Assembly: GCA_014529385.2 (NCBI GenBank)
Contig: CM043968.1
Span: forward strand, 29,607,013 to 29,671,012
From: Adiantum capillus-veneris
Lineage: Eukaryota; Streptophyta; Polypodiopsida; Polypodiales; Pteridaceae
DNA: 64,000 nt
Reading direction: 5' to 3'
The translations under genes were made by a program, and so were the position numbers. Below the pieces are notes generated by a model. It had not been told where the DNA came from and ran no database searches. It was given only the letters and a program-made list of their open reading frames with translations. Shown here piece after piece: positions 1 to 14,320 of the stretch (positions within the stretch are counted from its first letter, which is position 1; each line of letters begins with the position of its first letter).

Positions 1-860
1 TTATCTATGTGTATGTATGTATATTTGTGTTATTTCATTGTAATACTCATACATAATGCAGATACACAATTACACTTAATTACGATATGCACACATAGTA
101 TATATACATACATAAATATCACAAATAACTAACACATTGTAATACTAGTAAAATTGAATGGAAGACTTACTTGCGTGATCTGTTAAAGTCGATTCTTGTA
201 GCGAGTTCTGGATGTATGCTGAGTTGATTTTCCTCTAATCCATTTGTAGATATGATTGTAACTTCTGTTTCTCAAAAAAAGTAGTGTTGTTTAGTGATAC
301 ACCTAATGGACATAAATGGTTGAAACTAGGACATGTAGACCAAAAATACGTGTATTTTTTGGATGAATATATACACTTTTTGGTGACCCTTACCACAAGT
401 GGTGGACCTTGAGACCAGTGGACTATAAGGACCTTCAAACAATACCTTGTACACTCAATCCTTCTTGGTATCTAGGTTGGACAAGTGGTGGACCTTGTTC
501 AAATTCTCTAACCACTCTCTCTAACATGGTGACATAATTTAGGTGTGATAAATTCATATCTATGCAAACTAATATCACTTTAGGCTTGTTAATTTGAATT
601 TGTTTGAATTTATGTACAATATAATGATTTGAGGTTTGCATATTTGAATTTAGGTGGTATAATGATATCTTTTTGTGGTAAACTTGAATTTTAAATCATT
701 TTCGCGTGGAACATTTTAAATTTAAGTGGTAAAATTTAGATTTTATAAAAAAGTTTGAATTTTAAAATTTGGGCGGGATATTTTAAAATTTAGGCGGGAT
801 ATTTAAAATTTGGGAGGGATATTTTAAATTTAGGCGGGAAGGTTTTGAATTTATAGCGAG
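1..860. other. AT-rich flank, no gene seen
   Basis: AT-rich sequence with TATG/TATA runs and no convincing coding frame. Isolated copies of the satellite motif lie near 395-415 and 477-494 on the plus strand, so this is the frayed edge of the array that starts near 860. The open frames here are short and match nothing I know. Confidence 0.5.
764..842 (+). repeat. Short tandem repeat with GGCGGGA core
   Basis: Four diverged copies of a unit of about 20-22 bp, each an AT-rich stretch followed by GGCGGGAT, GGAGGGAT or GGCGGGAA. The cores resemble E2F-type sites (GCGGGAA), but no promoter or gene is visible beside them, so I call this only a simple tandem repeat. Confidence 0.6.
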
Positions 861-3800
861 ATCTCCCTTACATAAGAGAGTATAGGTTGGACAAGTGGTG
901 GACCTTAAAGCTAGAGCATCCATGCTACTGGACATGATAGGTAGGGAATCTAGTTGAATATTGTATGTATAATATATATGTAATAGATTTAGCTTGTACA
1001 AGTGGTGGACCTTGGAACAAAACCCCATGTAAAACATATCATGCACATTCCAAGTGGTGAGAAAAAATATCATTTAAGATATAGCCTTATAGGTTGGCAA
1101 GTGGTGGACCTTAACACCCAGATATTCTTCATATAATGACATAGAGTGAAAAACTGGTGAATCTTGAGACCAAACCATGCTACTAGCGATAATAGCTTGG
1201 ACAAGTGGTGGACCTTGAAAGTAAACCCCCCATCTACGAAATATCATGGGTTTAAGGTATTTCGATGGAGCCTCGCATCTTGGAGACATCGTGCATCTTG
1301 CTTCTCTTCATGTTTCAATGGAGCCTATCTTGGACAAATGGTGGAGCATCCTTCTCTCCATGTTTCAATGGACCCTAGCTTGGACAAGTGGTGGACCTTT
1401 GCTTCTCTCTATTATTCAATAGAGATAGCTTGGACAAGTGGTGGACCTTGGAACCAAACCCCCATGTAAAACCTATCATGGTCACTCCAAGTGGTGAGAA
1501 AGAATAACCTTTAAGATATAGCCTTATAGGTTGGACAAGTGGTGGACCTTAACACCCTAATATTCTTAATATAATGACATAGAGTCAAAAAGTGGTGAAT
1601 CTTGAGACAAAACCACTCATGCTACTAGCACTAATAGCTTGGACAAGTGGTGGACCTTGAACGTAAACCCCCCATGTTTCAATAGAGTTAGCTTCGACAA
1701 ATGGTGGAGCATCCTTCTCTCCATGTTTCAACGGAGCCTAGCTTGGACAAGTGGTGGACCTTTGCTTCTCTCTATGATTCAATAGAGTTAGCTTGGACAA
1801 GTGGTGGACCTTGGAACCAAACCCCCATGTAAAACCTATCATGGTCACTCCAAGTGGTGAGAAAGAATAACCTTTAAGATATAGCCTTATAGGTTGGACA
1901 AGTGGTGGACCTTAACACCCTAATATTCTTAATATAATGACATAGAGTGAAAAAGTGGTGAATCTTGAGACAAAACCACTCATGCTACTAGCACTAATAG
2001 CTTGGACAAGTGGTGGACCTTGAACGTAAACCCCCCATGTTTCAAAAGAGTTAGCTTCGACAAATGGTGGAGCATCCTTCTCTCCATGTTTCAATGGAGC
2101 CTAGCTTGGACAAGTGGTGGACCTTTGCTTCTCTCTATGATTCAATAGAGTTAGCTTGCACAAGTGGTGGACCTTGGAACCAAAGCCCCATGTAAAACCT
2201 ATCATGGTCACTCCAAGTGGTGAGAAAGAATAACCTTTAAGATATAGCCTTATAGGTTGGACAAGTGGTGGACCTTAACACCCAAATATTCTTAATATAA
2301 TGACATAGAGTGAAAAAGTGGTGAATCTTGAGACAAAACCACTCATGCTACTAGTGCTAATAGATTGGACAAGTGGTGGACGTTGAACGTAAACCCCCCA
2401 TGTTTCAATAGACTTAGCTTCGACAAATGGTGGAGAATCGTTCTCTCCATGTTTCAATGGAGCCTAGCTTGGACAAGTGGTGGACCTTTGTTTCTCTCTA
2501 TGTTTCAATAGAGTTATCTTGGACAAGTGGTGGACCTTGGAACCAAACCCCCATGTAAAACCTATCATGGTCACTCCAAGTAGTAAGAAAGAATAACCTT
2601 TAAGATGTAGCCTTATAGGTTGGACAAGTGGTGGACCTTAACACCCACATATTCTTAATAAAAGTGGTGAATCTTGAGACCAAACCACTCAGGCTACTAG
2701 CAATAATAGCTTGGACAAGTGGTGGACCTTGAATGTAAACCCCTCATCTACGAAATATCGTGGGTTTAATGTATTTCGATAGAGCCTAGCATCTTGGAGA
2801 CATGGTGCACCTTGCTTCTCGTCATGTTTCAATGGAGCCTATCTTGGACAAATGGTGGAGCATCCTTCTCTCCATGTTTCAATGGACCCTAGCTTGGACA
2901 AGTGGTGGACCTTTGTTTCTGTCTATGTTTGAATAGAGTTAGCTTGGACAAGTGGTGGACCTTGGAACCAAACCCCCATGTAAAACCTATCATGGTCACT
3001 CCAAGTAGTAAGAAAGAATAACCTTTAAGATGTAGCCTTATAGGTTGGACAAGTGGTGGACCTTAGCACCCACATATTCTTAATAAAAGTGGTGAATCTT
3101 GAGACCAAACCACTCAGGCTACTAGCAATAATAGCTTGGACAAGTGGTGGACCTTGAATGTAAACCCCTCATCTACGAAATATCGTGGGTTTAATGTATT
3201 TCGATGGAGCCTAGCATCTTGGAGACATGGTGCAGCTTGCTTCTCGTCATGTTTCAATGGAGCCTATCTTGGACAAATGGTGGAGCATCCTTCTCTCCAT
3301 GTTTCAATGGACCCTAGCTTGGACAAGTGGTGGACCTTTGTTTCTCTCTATGTTTCAATAGAGTTAGCTTGGACAAGTGGTGGACCTTGGAACCAAACCC
3401 CCATGTAAAACCTATCATGGTCACTCCAAGTAGTAAGAAAGAATAACCTTTAAGATGTAGCCTTATAGGTTGGACAAGTGGTGGACCTTAACACCCACAT
3501 ATTCTTAATAAAAGTGGTGAATCTTGAGACCAAATCACTCAGGCTACTACCAATAATAGCTTGGACAAGTGGTGGACCTTGAATGTAAACCCCTCATCTA
3601 CGAAATATCGTGGGTTTAATGTATTTCGATGGAGCCTAGCATCTTGGAGACATGGGGCAGCTTTCTTCTCGTCATGTTTCAATGGAGCCTATCTTGGACA
3701 AATGGTGGAGCATCCTTCTCTCCATGTTTCAATGGACCCTAGCTTGGACAAGTAATGGACCTTTGCTTCTCTCTATGATTCAATAGAGTTAGCTTGTACA

Positions 3801-4275
3801 AGTGGTGGACCTTGGAACCAAAGCCCCATGTAAAACCTATCATGGTCCTTCCAAGTGGTGAGAAAGAATAACCTTTAAGATATAGCCTTATAGGTTGGAC
3901 AAGTGGTGGACCTTAATACCCAAATATTCTTAATATAATGACATAGAGTGAAAAAGTGGTGAATCTTAAGACAAAACCACTCATGCTACTAGTGATAATA
4001 GCTTGGACAAGTGGTGGACCTTGAACGTAAACCCCCCATGTTTCAATAGACTTAGCTTCGACAAATAGTGGAGCATCGTTCTCTCCATGTTTCAATGGAG
4101 CCTAGCTTGGACAAGTGGTGGACCTTTGTTTCTCTCTATGTTTCAATAGAGTTAGCTTGGACAAGTGGTGGACCTTGGAACCAAACCCCCATGTAAAACC
4201 TATCATGGTCACTCCAAGTAGTAAGAAAGAATAACTTTTAAGATGTAGCCTTATAGGTTGGACAAGTGGTGGACC

Positions 4276-5973
4276 TTAACACCCACATATTCTTAATAAA
4301 AGTGGTGAATCTTGAGACCAAACCACTAAGGCTACTAGCAATAATAGCTTGGACAAGTGGTGGACATTGAATGTAAACCCCTCATCTACGAAATATCGTG
4401 GGTTTAATGTATTTCGATGGAGCCTAGCATCTTGGAGACATGGTGCAGCTTGCTTCTCGTCATATTTCAATGGAGCCTATCTTGGACAAATGGTGGAGCA
4501 TCCTTCTCTCCATGTTTCAATGGACCCTAGCTTGGACAAGTGTTGGACCTTTGTTTCTCTCTATGTTTCATTAGAGTTAGCTTGTACAAGTGGTGGACCT
4601 TGGAACCAAACCCCCATGTAAAACCTATCATGGTCACTCCAAGTAGTAAGAAAGAATAACCTTTAAGATGTAGCCTTATAGGCTAGACAAGTGGTGGACC
4701 TTGACACCCACATATTCTTAATAAAAGTGCTGAATCTTGAGACCAAACCACTCAGGCTACTAGCAATAATAGCTTGGACAAGTGGTGGACCTTGAATGTA
4801 GACCCCTCATCTACAAATATCGTGGGTTTAATGTATTTCGATGGAGCCTAGCATCTTGGAGACATGGTGCAGCTTGCTTCTCGTCATGTTTCAATGGAGC
4901 CTATCTTGGACAAATGGTGGAGCATCCTTCTCTCTATGTTTCAATGGACCCTAGCTTGGACAAGTGGTGGACCTTTGTTTCTCTCTATGTTTCAATAGAG
5001 TTAGCTTGGAAAAGTGGTGGACCTTTGAACCAAACCCCCATGTAAAACCTATCATGGTCACTCCAAGTAGTAAGAAAGAATAACCTTTAAGATGTAGCCT
5101 TATAGGTTGGACAAGTGGTGGACCTTAACACCCACATATTCTTAATAAAAGTGGTGAATCTTGAGACCAAACCACTAAGGCTACTAGCAATAATAGCTTG
5201 GACAAGTGGTGGACATTGAATGTAAACCCCTCATCTACGAAATATCGTGGGTTTAATGTATTTCGATGGAGCCTAGCATTTTGGAGACATGGTGCAGCTT
5301 GCTTCTCGTCATATTTCAATGGAGCCTATCTTGGACAAATGGTGGAGCATCCTTCTCTCCATGTTTCAATGGACCCTAGCTTGGACAAGTGTTGGACCTT
5401 TGTTTCTCTCTATGTTTCATTAGAGTTAGCTTGTACAAGTGGTGGACCTTGGAACCAAACCCCCATGTAAAACCTATCATGGTCACTCCAAGTAGTAAGA
5501 AAGAATAACCTTTAAGATGTAGCCTTATAGGCTAGACAAGTGGTGGACCTTGACACCCACATATTCTTAATAAAAGTGCTGAATCTTGAGACCAAACCAC
5601 TCAGGCTACTAGCAATAATAGCTTGGACAAGTGGTGGACCTTGAATGTAGACCCCTCATCTACAAATATCGTGGGTTTAATGTATTTCGATGGAGCCTAG
5701 CATCTTGGAGACATGGTGCAGCTTTCTTCTCGTCATGTTTCAATGGTGCCTATCTTGGACAAATGGTGGAGCATCCTTCTCTCCATGTTTCAATGGACCC
5801 TAGCTTGGACAAGTGGTGGACCTTTGCTTCTCTCTATGATTCAATAGAGTTAGCTTGGACAAGTGGTCGACCTTGGAACCAAAGCCCATGTTAAACCTAT
5901 CATGGTCACTTCAAGTGGTGAGAAAGAATAACCTTTAATATATAGCCTTATAGGTTGGACAAGTGGTGGACCT
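4276..5973 (+). repeat. 849-bp duplication inside the satellite array
   Basis: The block from about 4276 to 5124 is followed by a nearly identical block from 5125. Shared private variants, such as ggacattgaatg at 4370 and 5212, caagtgttggacc near 4540 and 5390, and ggctagacaagtgg at 4681 and 5530, recur exactly 849 bp apart. This is two 425-bp units copied as a pair, which indicates recent unequal exchange. Confidence 0.8.
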
Positions 5974-6823
5974 TAACACCCAAATATTCTTAATATAATG
6001 ACATACAGTGAAAATGTGGTGAATCTTGAGACAAAACCACGCATGCTACTAGTGATAATAGTTTGGACAAGTGGTGGACCTTGAACGTAAACCCCCATGT
6101 TTCAATAGACTTAGCTTTGACAAATGGTGGAGCATCGTTCTCTCCATGTTTCAATGGAGCCTAGCTTGGACAAGTGGTGGACCTTTGTTTCTCTCTATGT
6201 TTCAATAGAGTTAGCTTGGACAAGTGGTGGACCTTGGAATCAAACCCCCATGTAAAACCTATCATGGTCACTCCAAGTAGTAAGAAAGAATAACCTTTAA
6301 GATGTAGCTTTATAGGTTGGACAAGTGGTGGACCTTAACACCCACATATTCTTAATAAAAGTGGTGAATCTTGAGACCAAACCACTCAGGCTACTAGCAA
6401 TAATAGCTTGGACAAGTGGTGGACCTTGAATGTAAACCCCTCATCTACGAAATATCGTGGGTTTAATGTATTTCGATGGAGCCTAGCATCTTGGAGACAT
6501 GGTGCATTGTCATGTTTCAATGGAGCCTATCTTGGACAAATGGTGGAGCATCCTTCTCTCCATGTTTCAATGGACCCTAGCTTGGACAAGTGGTGGACCT
6601 TTGTTTCTCTCTATGTTTCAATAGAGTTAGCTTGGACAAGTGGTGGACCTTGGAACCAAACCCCCATGTAAAACCTATCATGGTCACTCCAAGTAGGTAA
6701 GAAAGAATAACTTTAAGATGTAGCCTTATAGGTTGGACAAGTGGTGGACCTTAACACCCACATATTCTTAAAAAAAGTGCTGAATCTTGAGACCAAACCA
6801 CTCAGGCTACTAGCAATAATAGC

Positions 6824-7248
6824 TTGGACAAGTGGTGGACCTTAAATGTAAACCCCTCATCTACGAAATATCGTGGGTTTAATGTATTTCGATGGAGCCT
6901 AGCATCTTGGAGACATGGTGCCGCTTGCTTCTCGTCATGTTTCAATGGAGCCTATCTTGGACAAATGGTGGAGCATCCTTCTCTCCATGTTTCAATGGAC
7001 CCTAGCTTGGACAAGTGGTGGACCTTTGTTTCTCTCTATGTTTCAATAGAGTTAGCTTGGACAAGTGGTGGACCTTGGAACCAAACCCCCATGTAAAACC
7101 TATCATGGTCACTCCAAGTAGTAAGAAAGAATAACCTTTAAGATGTAGCCTTATAGGTTGGACAAGTGGTGGACCTTAACACCCACATATTCTTAATAAA
7201 AGTGGTGAATCTTGAGACCAAACCACTCAGGCTACTAGCAATAATAGC
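6824..7248 (+). repeat. Representative 425-bp higher-order unit
   Basis: A clean unit. It opens with the signature at 6824, followed by a spacer with CATCTACGAAATATCGTGGG. Then come three to four 50-bp units carrying GTTTCAATGGA or GTTTCAATAGA, a spacer containing AACCCCCATGTAAAACC, and a last signature-led spacer ending in GGCTACTAGCAATAATAGC. The next unit, at 7249, repeats this order almost base for base. Confidence 0.85.
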
Positions 7249-10200
7249 TTGGACAAGTGGTGGACCTTGAATGTAAACCCCTCATCTACGAAATATCGTG
7301 GGTTTAATGTATTTCGATGGAGCCTAGCATCTTGGAGACATGGTGCAGCTTGCTTCTCGTCATGTTTCAATGGAGCCTATCTTGGACAAATGGTGGAGCA
7401 TCCTTCTCTCCATGTTTCAATGGACCCTAGCTTGGACAAGTGGTGGACCTTTGTTTCTCTCTATGTTTCAATAGAGTTAGCTTGGACAAGTGGTGGACCT
7501 TTGAACCAAACCCCCATGTAAAACCTATCATGGTCACTCCAAGTGGTAATAAAGAATAACCTTTAAGATGTAGCCTTATAGGTTGGACAAGTGGTGGACC
7601 TTAACACGCGCATATTCTTAATATAATGACATAGAGTGGAAAAGTGGTGAATCTTGAGACCAAACCACTCAGCTACTACAAATAATAGCTTGGACAAGTG
7701 TTGGACCTTGAATGTAAACCCCTCATCTACGACATATCGTGGGTTTAATGTTTTTCGATGGAGCCTAGCATCTTGGAGACATGGTGCACTTGCTTCTCCT
7801 CATGTTTCAATGGAGCCTACCTTGGACAAATGGTGGAGCATCCTTCTCTCCATGTTTCAATGGACCCTAGCTTAGACAAGGGGTGGACCTTTGCTTTTCT
7901 CTATGTTTCAATAGAGTTAGCTTGGACAAGTGGTGGACCTTGGAACCAAACCCCCATGTAAAACCTATCATGGTCACTCCAAGTAGTAAGAAAGAATAAC
8001 CTTTAAGATGTAGCTTTATAGGTTGGACAAGTGGTGGACCTTAACACCCACATATTCTTAATAAAAGTGGTGAATCTTGAGACCAAACCACTCAGGCTAC
8101 TAGCAATAATAGCTTGGACAAGTGGTGGACCTTGAATGTAAACCCCTCATCTACGAAATATCGTGGGTTTAATGTATTTCGATGGAGCCTAGCATCTTGG
8201 AGACATGGTGCACCTTGCTTCTCGTCATGTTTCAATGGAGCCTATCTTGGACAAATGGTGGAGCATCCTTCTCTCCATGTTTCAATGGACCCTAGCTTGG
8301 ACAAGTGGAGGACCATTGTTTCTCTCTATGTTTCAATAGAGTTAGCTTGGACAAGTGGTGGACCTTGGAACCAAACCCCCATGTAAAACCTATCATGGTC
8401 ATTCCAAGTAGTAAGAAAGAATAACTTTTAAGATGTAGCCTTATAGGTTGGACAAGTGGTGGACCTTAACACCCACATATTCTTAAAAAAAGTGCTGAAT
8501 CTTGAGACCAAACCACTCAGGCTACTAGCAATAATAGCTTGGACAAGTGGTGGACCTTAAATGTAAACCCCTCATCTACGAAATATCGTGGGTTTAATGT
8601 ATTTCGATGGAGCCTAGCATCTTGGAGACATGGTACCGCTTGGTTCTCGTCATGTTTCAATGGAGCCTATCTTGGACAAATGGTGGAGCATCCTTCTCTC
8701 CATGTTTCAATGGACCCTAGCTTGGACAAGTGGTGGACATTTGTTTCTCTCTGTGTTTCAATAGAGTTAGCTTGGACAAGTGGTGGACCTTGGAACCAAA
8801 CCCCCATGTAAAACCTATCATGGTCACTCCAAGTAGTAAGAAAGAATAACCTTTAAGATGTAGCCTTATAGGTTGGACAAGTGGTGGACCTTAACACCCA
8901 CATATTCTTAATAAAAGTGGTGAATCTTGAGACCAAACCACTCAGGCTACTAGCAATAATAGCTTGGACAAGTGGTGGACTTTGAATGTAAACCCCTCAT
9001 CTACGAAATATCGTGGGTTTAATGTATTTCGATGGAGCCTAGCATCTTGGAGACATGGTGCAGCTTGCTTCTCGTCATGTTTCAATGGAGCCTATCTTGG
9101 ACAAATGGTGGAGCATCCTTCTCTCTATGTTTCAATGGACCCTAGCTTGGACAAGTGGTGGACCTTTGTTTCTCTCTATGTTTCAATAGAGTTAGCTTGG
9201 ACAAGTGGTGGACCTTTGGAACCAAACCCCCATGTAAAACCTATCATGGTCACTCCAAGTGGTAATAAAGAATAACCTTTAAGATGTAGCCTTATAGGTT
9301 GGACAAGTGGTGGACCTTAACACGCGCATATTCTTAATATAATGACATAGAGTGGAAAAGTGGTGAATCTTGAGACCAAACCACTCAGGCTACTACCAAT
9401 AATAGCTTGGACAAGTGTTGGACCTTGAATGTAAACCCCTCATCTACGACATATCGTGGGTTTAATGTTTTTCGATGGAGCCTAGCATCTTGGAGACATG
9501 GTGCACCTTGCTTCTCCTCATGTTTCAATGGAGCCTACCTTGGACAAATGGTGGAGCATCCTTCTCTCCATGTTTCAATGGACCCTAGCTTAGACAAGGG
9601 GTGGACCTTTGCTTCTCTCTATGTTTCAATAGAGTTAGCTTGGACAAGTGGTGGACCTTGGAACCAAACCCCCATGTAAAACCTATCATGGTCACTCCAA
9701 GTAGTAAGAAAGAATAACCTTTAAGATGTAGCCTTATAGGTTGGACAAGTGGTGGACCTTAACACCCACATATTCTTAATAAAAGTGGTGAATCTTGAGA
9801 CCAAACCACTCAGGCTACTAGCAATAATAGCTTGGACAAGTGGTGGACCTTGAATGTAAACCCCTCATCTACGAAATATCGTGGGTTTAATGTATTTCGA
9901 TGGAGCCTAGCATCTTGGAGACATGGTGCAGCTTGCTTCTCGTCATGTTTCAATGGAGCCTATCTTGGACAAATGGTGGAGCATCCTTCTCTCCATGTTT
10001 CAATGGACCCTAGCTTGGACAAGTGGTGGACCTTTGTTTCTCTCTATGTTTCAATAGAGTTAGCTTGGACAAGTGGTGGACCTTGGAACCAAACCCCCAT
10101 GTAAAACCTATCATGGTCACTCCAAGTGGTAATAAAGAATAACCTTTAAGATGTAGCATTATAGGTTGGACAAGTGGTGGACCTTAACACGCACATATTC

Positions 10201-13200
10201 TTAATAGAATGACATAGAGTGGAAAAGTGGTGAATCTTGAGACCAAACCACTCAGGCTACTACCAATAATAGCTTGGACAAGTGTTGGACCTTGAATGTA
10301 AACCCCTCATCTACGACATATCGTGGGTTTAATGTTTTTCGATGGAGCCTAGCATCTTGGAGACATGGTGCACCTTGCTTCTCCTCATGTTTCAATGGAG
10401 CCTATATTGGACAAATGGTGGAGCATCCTTCTCTCCATGTTTCAATGCACCCTAGCTTAGACAAGTGGTGGACCTTTGCTTCTCTCTATGTTTCAATAGA
10501 GTTAGCTTGGACAAGTGGTGGACCTTGGAACCAAACCCCCATGTAAAACCTATCATGGTCACTCCAAGATGTGAGAAAGAATAACCATTAAGATATAGTC
10601 TTATAGGTTGGACAAGTGGTGGACCTTAACACCCAAATATTCTTAATATAATGACAGAGAGTGGAAAAGTGGTGAATTTTGAGAGCAAACCACTCATGCT
10701 ACTAGTGATAATAGGTTGGACAAATTGTTGATCTTGAATGTAAACTCCCCATGTACAAAATAACGTGGGTTTAAGGTATTTCGATGGAGGCTAGCATCTT
10801 GGAGACATGGTGCAGCTTGCTTCTCTTCATGTTTCAATGGAGTCTATCTTGGACAAATGGTGGAGCATCCATCTCTCCATGTTTCAAAGGACCCTAGCTT
10901 AGACAAGTGGTGGACCTTTGCTTCTCTCTATGTTTCAATAGAGTTAGCTTGGACAAGTGGTGGACCTTGGAACCAAACCCCCATGTAAAACCTTTCATGG
11001 TCACTCCAAGTGTTCAGAAAGAATAACCATTAAGATATAGTCTTATAGGTTGGACAAGTGGTGGACCTTAATACCCAAATATTCTTAATATAATGACACA
11101 GAGTGAAAAAGTGGTGAATCTTGAGACCAAACCCCTCATGCTACTAGCGTTAATAGGTTGGACAACTAGTGGACCTTGAATGTAAACCTTCCATGTTTCA
11201 ATAGAGTTAGCTTCGACAAATGGTGAAGCATCCTTCTCTCCATGTTTCAATGGAGCCTAGCTTGGACAAGTGGTGGACCTTTGCTTCTCTCTATGAGAAG
11301 AATAAAGTTAGCTTGGATAAGTGGTGGACCTTGGAACCAAACCCCTATGTAAAACATATCATGGACATTTCAAGTGGTGAGAAAGAATACCCTTTAAGAT
11401 ATACCCTTATAGGTTGGACAAGTGGTCGACCTTAACACCTAGATCTTCTTTATATAATGACATAGAGTGGAAAAGTGGTGAATCTTGAGACCAAACCACT
11501 CATGCTACTAGGGATAATAGCTTGGAAAAGTGACTGACCTTGACGTTAAACCCCACATGTAAACAATATCGTGGGTTTAAGGTATTTCAATGGATCCTAG
11601 AATCTTGGAGACATGGTGCAACTTGCTTCTTTTCATGTTTCAATGAAGCCTATCTTCCACCAATGGGGGATCATCCTTCTCTAAATGTCTCAGTGGAGCC
11701 TAGCTTGGACAAGTGGTGGACCTTTGCTTCTCTCTATGTTTCCATAGAGTTAGCTTGGACAAGTGGTGGACCTTGAAACCAAACCCCCATGTAAAACATA
11801 TCATGGTCATTCCAAGTGGTGAGAAATAATACCCTTTAAGATCTAGCCTTATAGGTTGGACAAGTGGTCGACCTTAAAACCTAGATCTTCATAATATAAC
11901 GACATAGAGTGGAAAAGTGGTAAATCTTGAGACCAAACACTCATGCTACTAGAATAATAGGTTGGACAAGTGGTGGACCTTGAATGTAAACCCCCCATGT
12001 ACGAATATCATGGGTTTAAGGTATTTCAATGGAGCCTAGCATCTTGGAGACATGGTGCAGATTGCTTCCCTTCATGTTTCAATGGAGCCTATCTTGGACA
12101 AATGGTGGAGCATCCTTCTCTCCATGTTTCAATGGAGCCTAGCTTGGACAAGTGGTGGACCTTTGCTTCTCTCTATGTTTCAATAGAGTTAGCTTGGACA
12201 AGTGGTGGGCCTTGGAACCAAACTCCCATGTAAAACCTATCTTGGTAACTCCAAGTGGTGAGAAAGAATAAAGTTTAAGATATAGCCTTATAGGTTGGAC
12301 AAGTGGTGGACCTTAGCACCCAGATATTCTTAATAGAATGACATAGAGTGGAAAAATGGTGAATCTTGAGACCAAACCACTCATGCTACTAGAGATAATA
12401 GGTTGGACAAGTGGTGGACCTTGAATGTAAACCCCCCATGTACAAAATATCATGGGTTTGAGGTATTTCAATGGAGCCTAGCATCTTGGAGACATGGTGT
12501 AGCTTGCTTCTCTTCATGTTTCAATGGAGCGTATCTTGGACAAATGGTGGAGCATCCTTCTCTCCATGTTTCAATGGACCCTAGCTTGGACAAGTGGTGG
12601 ACCTTTGATTCTCTCTATGTTTCAATAGAGTTAGCTTGGACAAGTGGTGGACCTTGAAACAAAACCCCATGTAAAACCTATGCTGGTCACTCCAAGTGGT
12701 GAGAAAGAATAACCCTTAAGATATAGCCTTATAGGTTGGACAAGTGGTGGACCTTAACACCCAAATATTCTTAATATAATGACATAGAGTGAAAAAGTGG
12801 TGAATCTTGAGACCAAACCACTCATGCTACTAGCGTTAATAGGTTGGACAAGTGGTGGACCTTGAATGTAAACCCCCCATGTTTCAATAGAGTTAGCTTC
12901 GACAAATGGTAGAGGATCCTTCTCTCCATGTTTCAATGGAGCCTAGCTTGGACAAGTGGTGGACCTTTGTTTCTCTCTATGTTTCAATAGAGTTAGCTTG
13001 GACAAGTGGTGGACCTTGGAGCCAAACCCCCATGTAAAACATATCATGGACATTTCAAGTGGTGAGAAAGAATACCCTTTAAGATATACCCTTATAGGTT
13101 GGACAAGTGGTCGACCTTAACACCCAGATCTTCTTAACGTAATGACATAGAGTGGAAAAGTGGTGAATCTTGAGACCAAACCACTCATGCTACTAGAGAT

Positions 13201-14320
13201 AATAGGTTGGACAAGTGGTGGACCTTGAATGTAAACTCCCCATGTACAAAATATCGTGGGTTTAAGGTATTTCAATGGATCTTAGCATCTTGGAGACATG
13301 GTGCAGCTTGCTTCTCTTCATGTTTCAATGGAGCCTATCTTGGACAAATGGTGGAGCATCCTTCTCTCCATGTTTCAATGGACCCTAGCTTAGACAAGTG
13401 GTGGACCTTTGCTTCTCTCTATGTTTCAATAGAGTTAGCTTGGACAAGTGGTGGAACTTGGAACCAAACCCCCATGTAAAACCTATCATGGTCATTCCAA
13501 GTGGTGAGAAAGAATACCCTTTAAGATATAGCCTTATAGGTTGGACAAGTGGTGGACCTTAACACCCAGATCTTCTTAATATAATGACATAGAGTGGAAA
13601 AGTGGTGAATCTTGACATCAAACCACTCATGCTACTAGTGATAATAGGTTGGACAAGTGGTGGACCTTGAATGTAAACCCCCCATGTACGAAATATCATG
13701 GGTTTAAGATATTTCAATGGAGCCTAGCATTTTGGAGACATGGTGCAGCTTGCTTCTCTTCATGTTTCAATCAAACCTGGCTTGGACAAATGGTGGAGCA
13801 TCCTTCTCTCCATGTTTCAATGGAGCCTAGCTTGGACAAGTGGTGGACCTTTGATTCTCTCTATGTTTCAATAGAGTTAGCTTGGACAAGTGGTGGACCT
13901 TGGAACCATACCCCTATGTAAAACCCATCATGTGCATTCCAAGTGGTGGTAAATAATACCATTTAAGATATAGCCTTATAGGTTGGACAAGTGGTGGACC
14001 TTAACACCCAGATCTTCTTAATATAATGACATAGAGTGGAAAAGTGGTGAATCTTGAGACCAAACCACTCATGCTACTAGGGATAATAGGTTGGACAAGT
14101 GGTGGACCTTGAATTTAAACCCCACATATACAAAATATCATGGGTTTAAGGTATTTCAATGGAGCCTAGCATCTCAAAGACATGGTGCATCTTGCTTCTC
14201 TTCATGTTTCAATGGAGCCTATTTTGGACAAATGGTGGAGCATCCTTCTCTCCATGTTTCAATGGACCCTAGATTGGACAAGTGGTGGACCTTTGCTTCT
14301 CTCTATGTTTCAATATAGTT

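Noticed and set aside
1164-14318. Many conserved open frames of 60-100 codons, such as the recurring one beginning DKWWTLNVNPSSTK
   Set aside because: They start at a TTG inside the satellite motif, recur once per repeat unit and run out at unit ends. Their similarity comes from repeat homogenisation; no domain or start context supports a protein.
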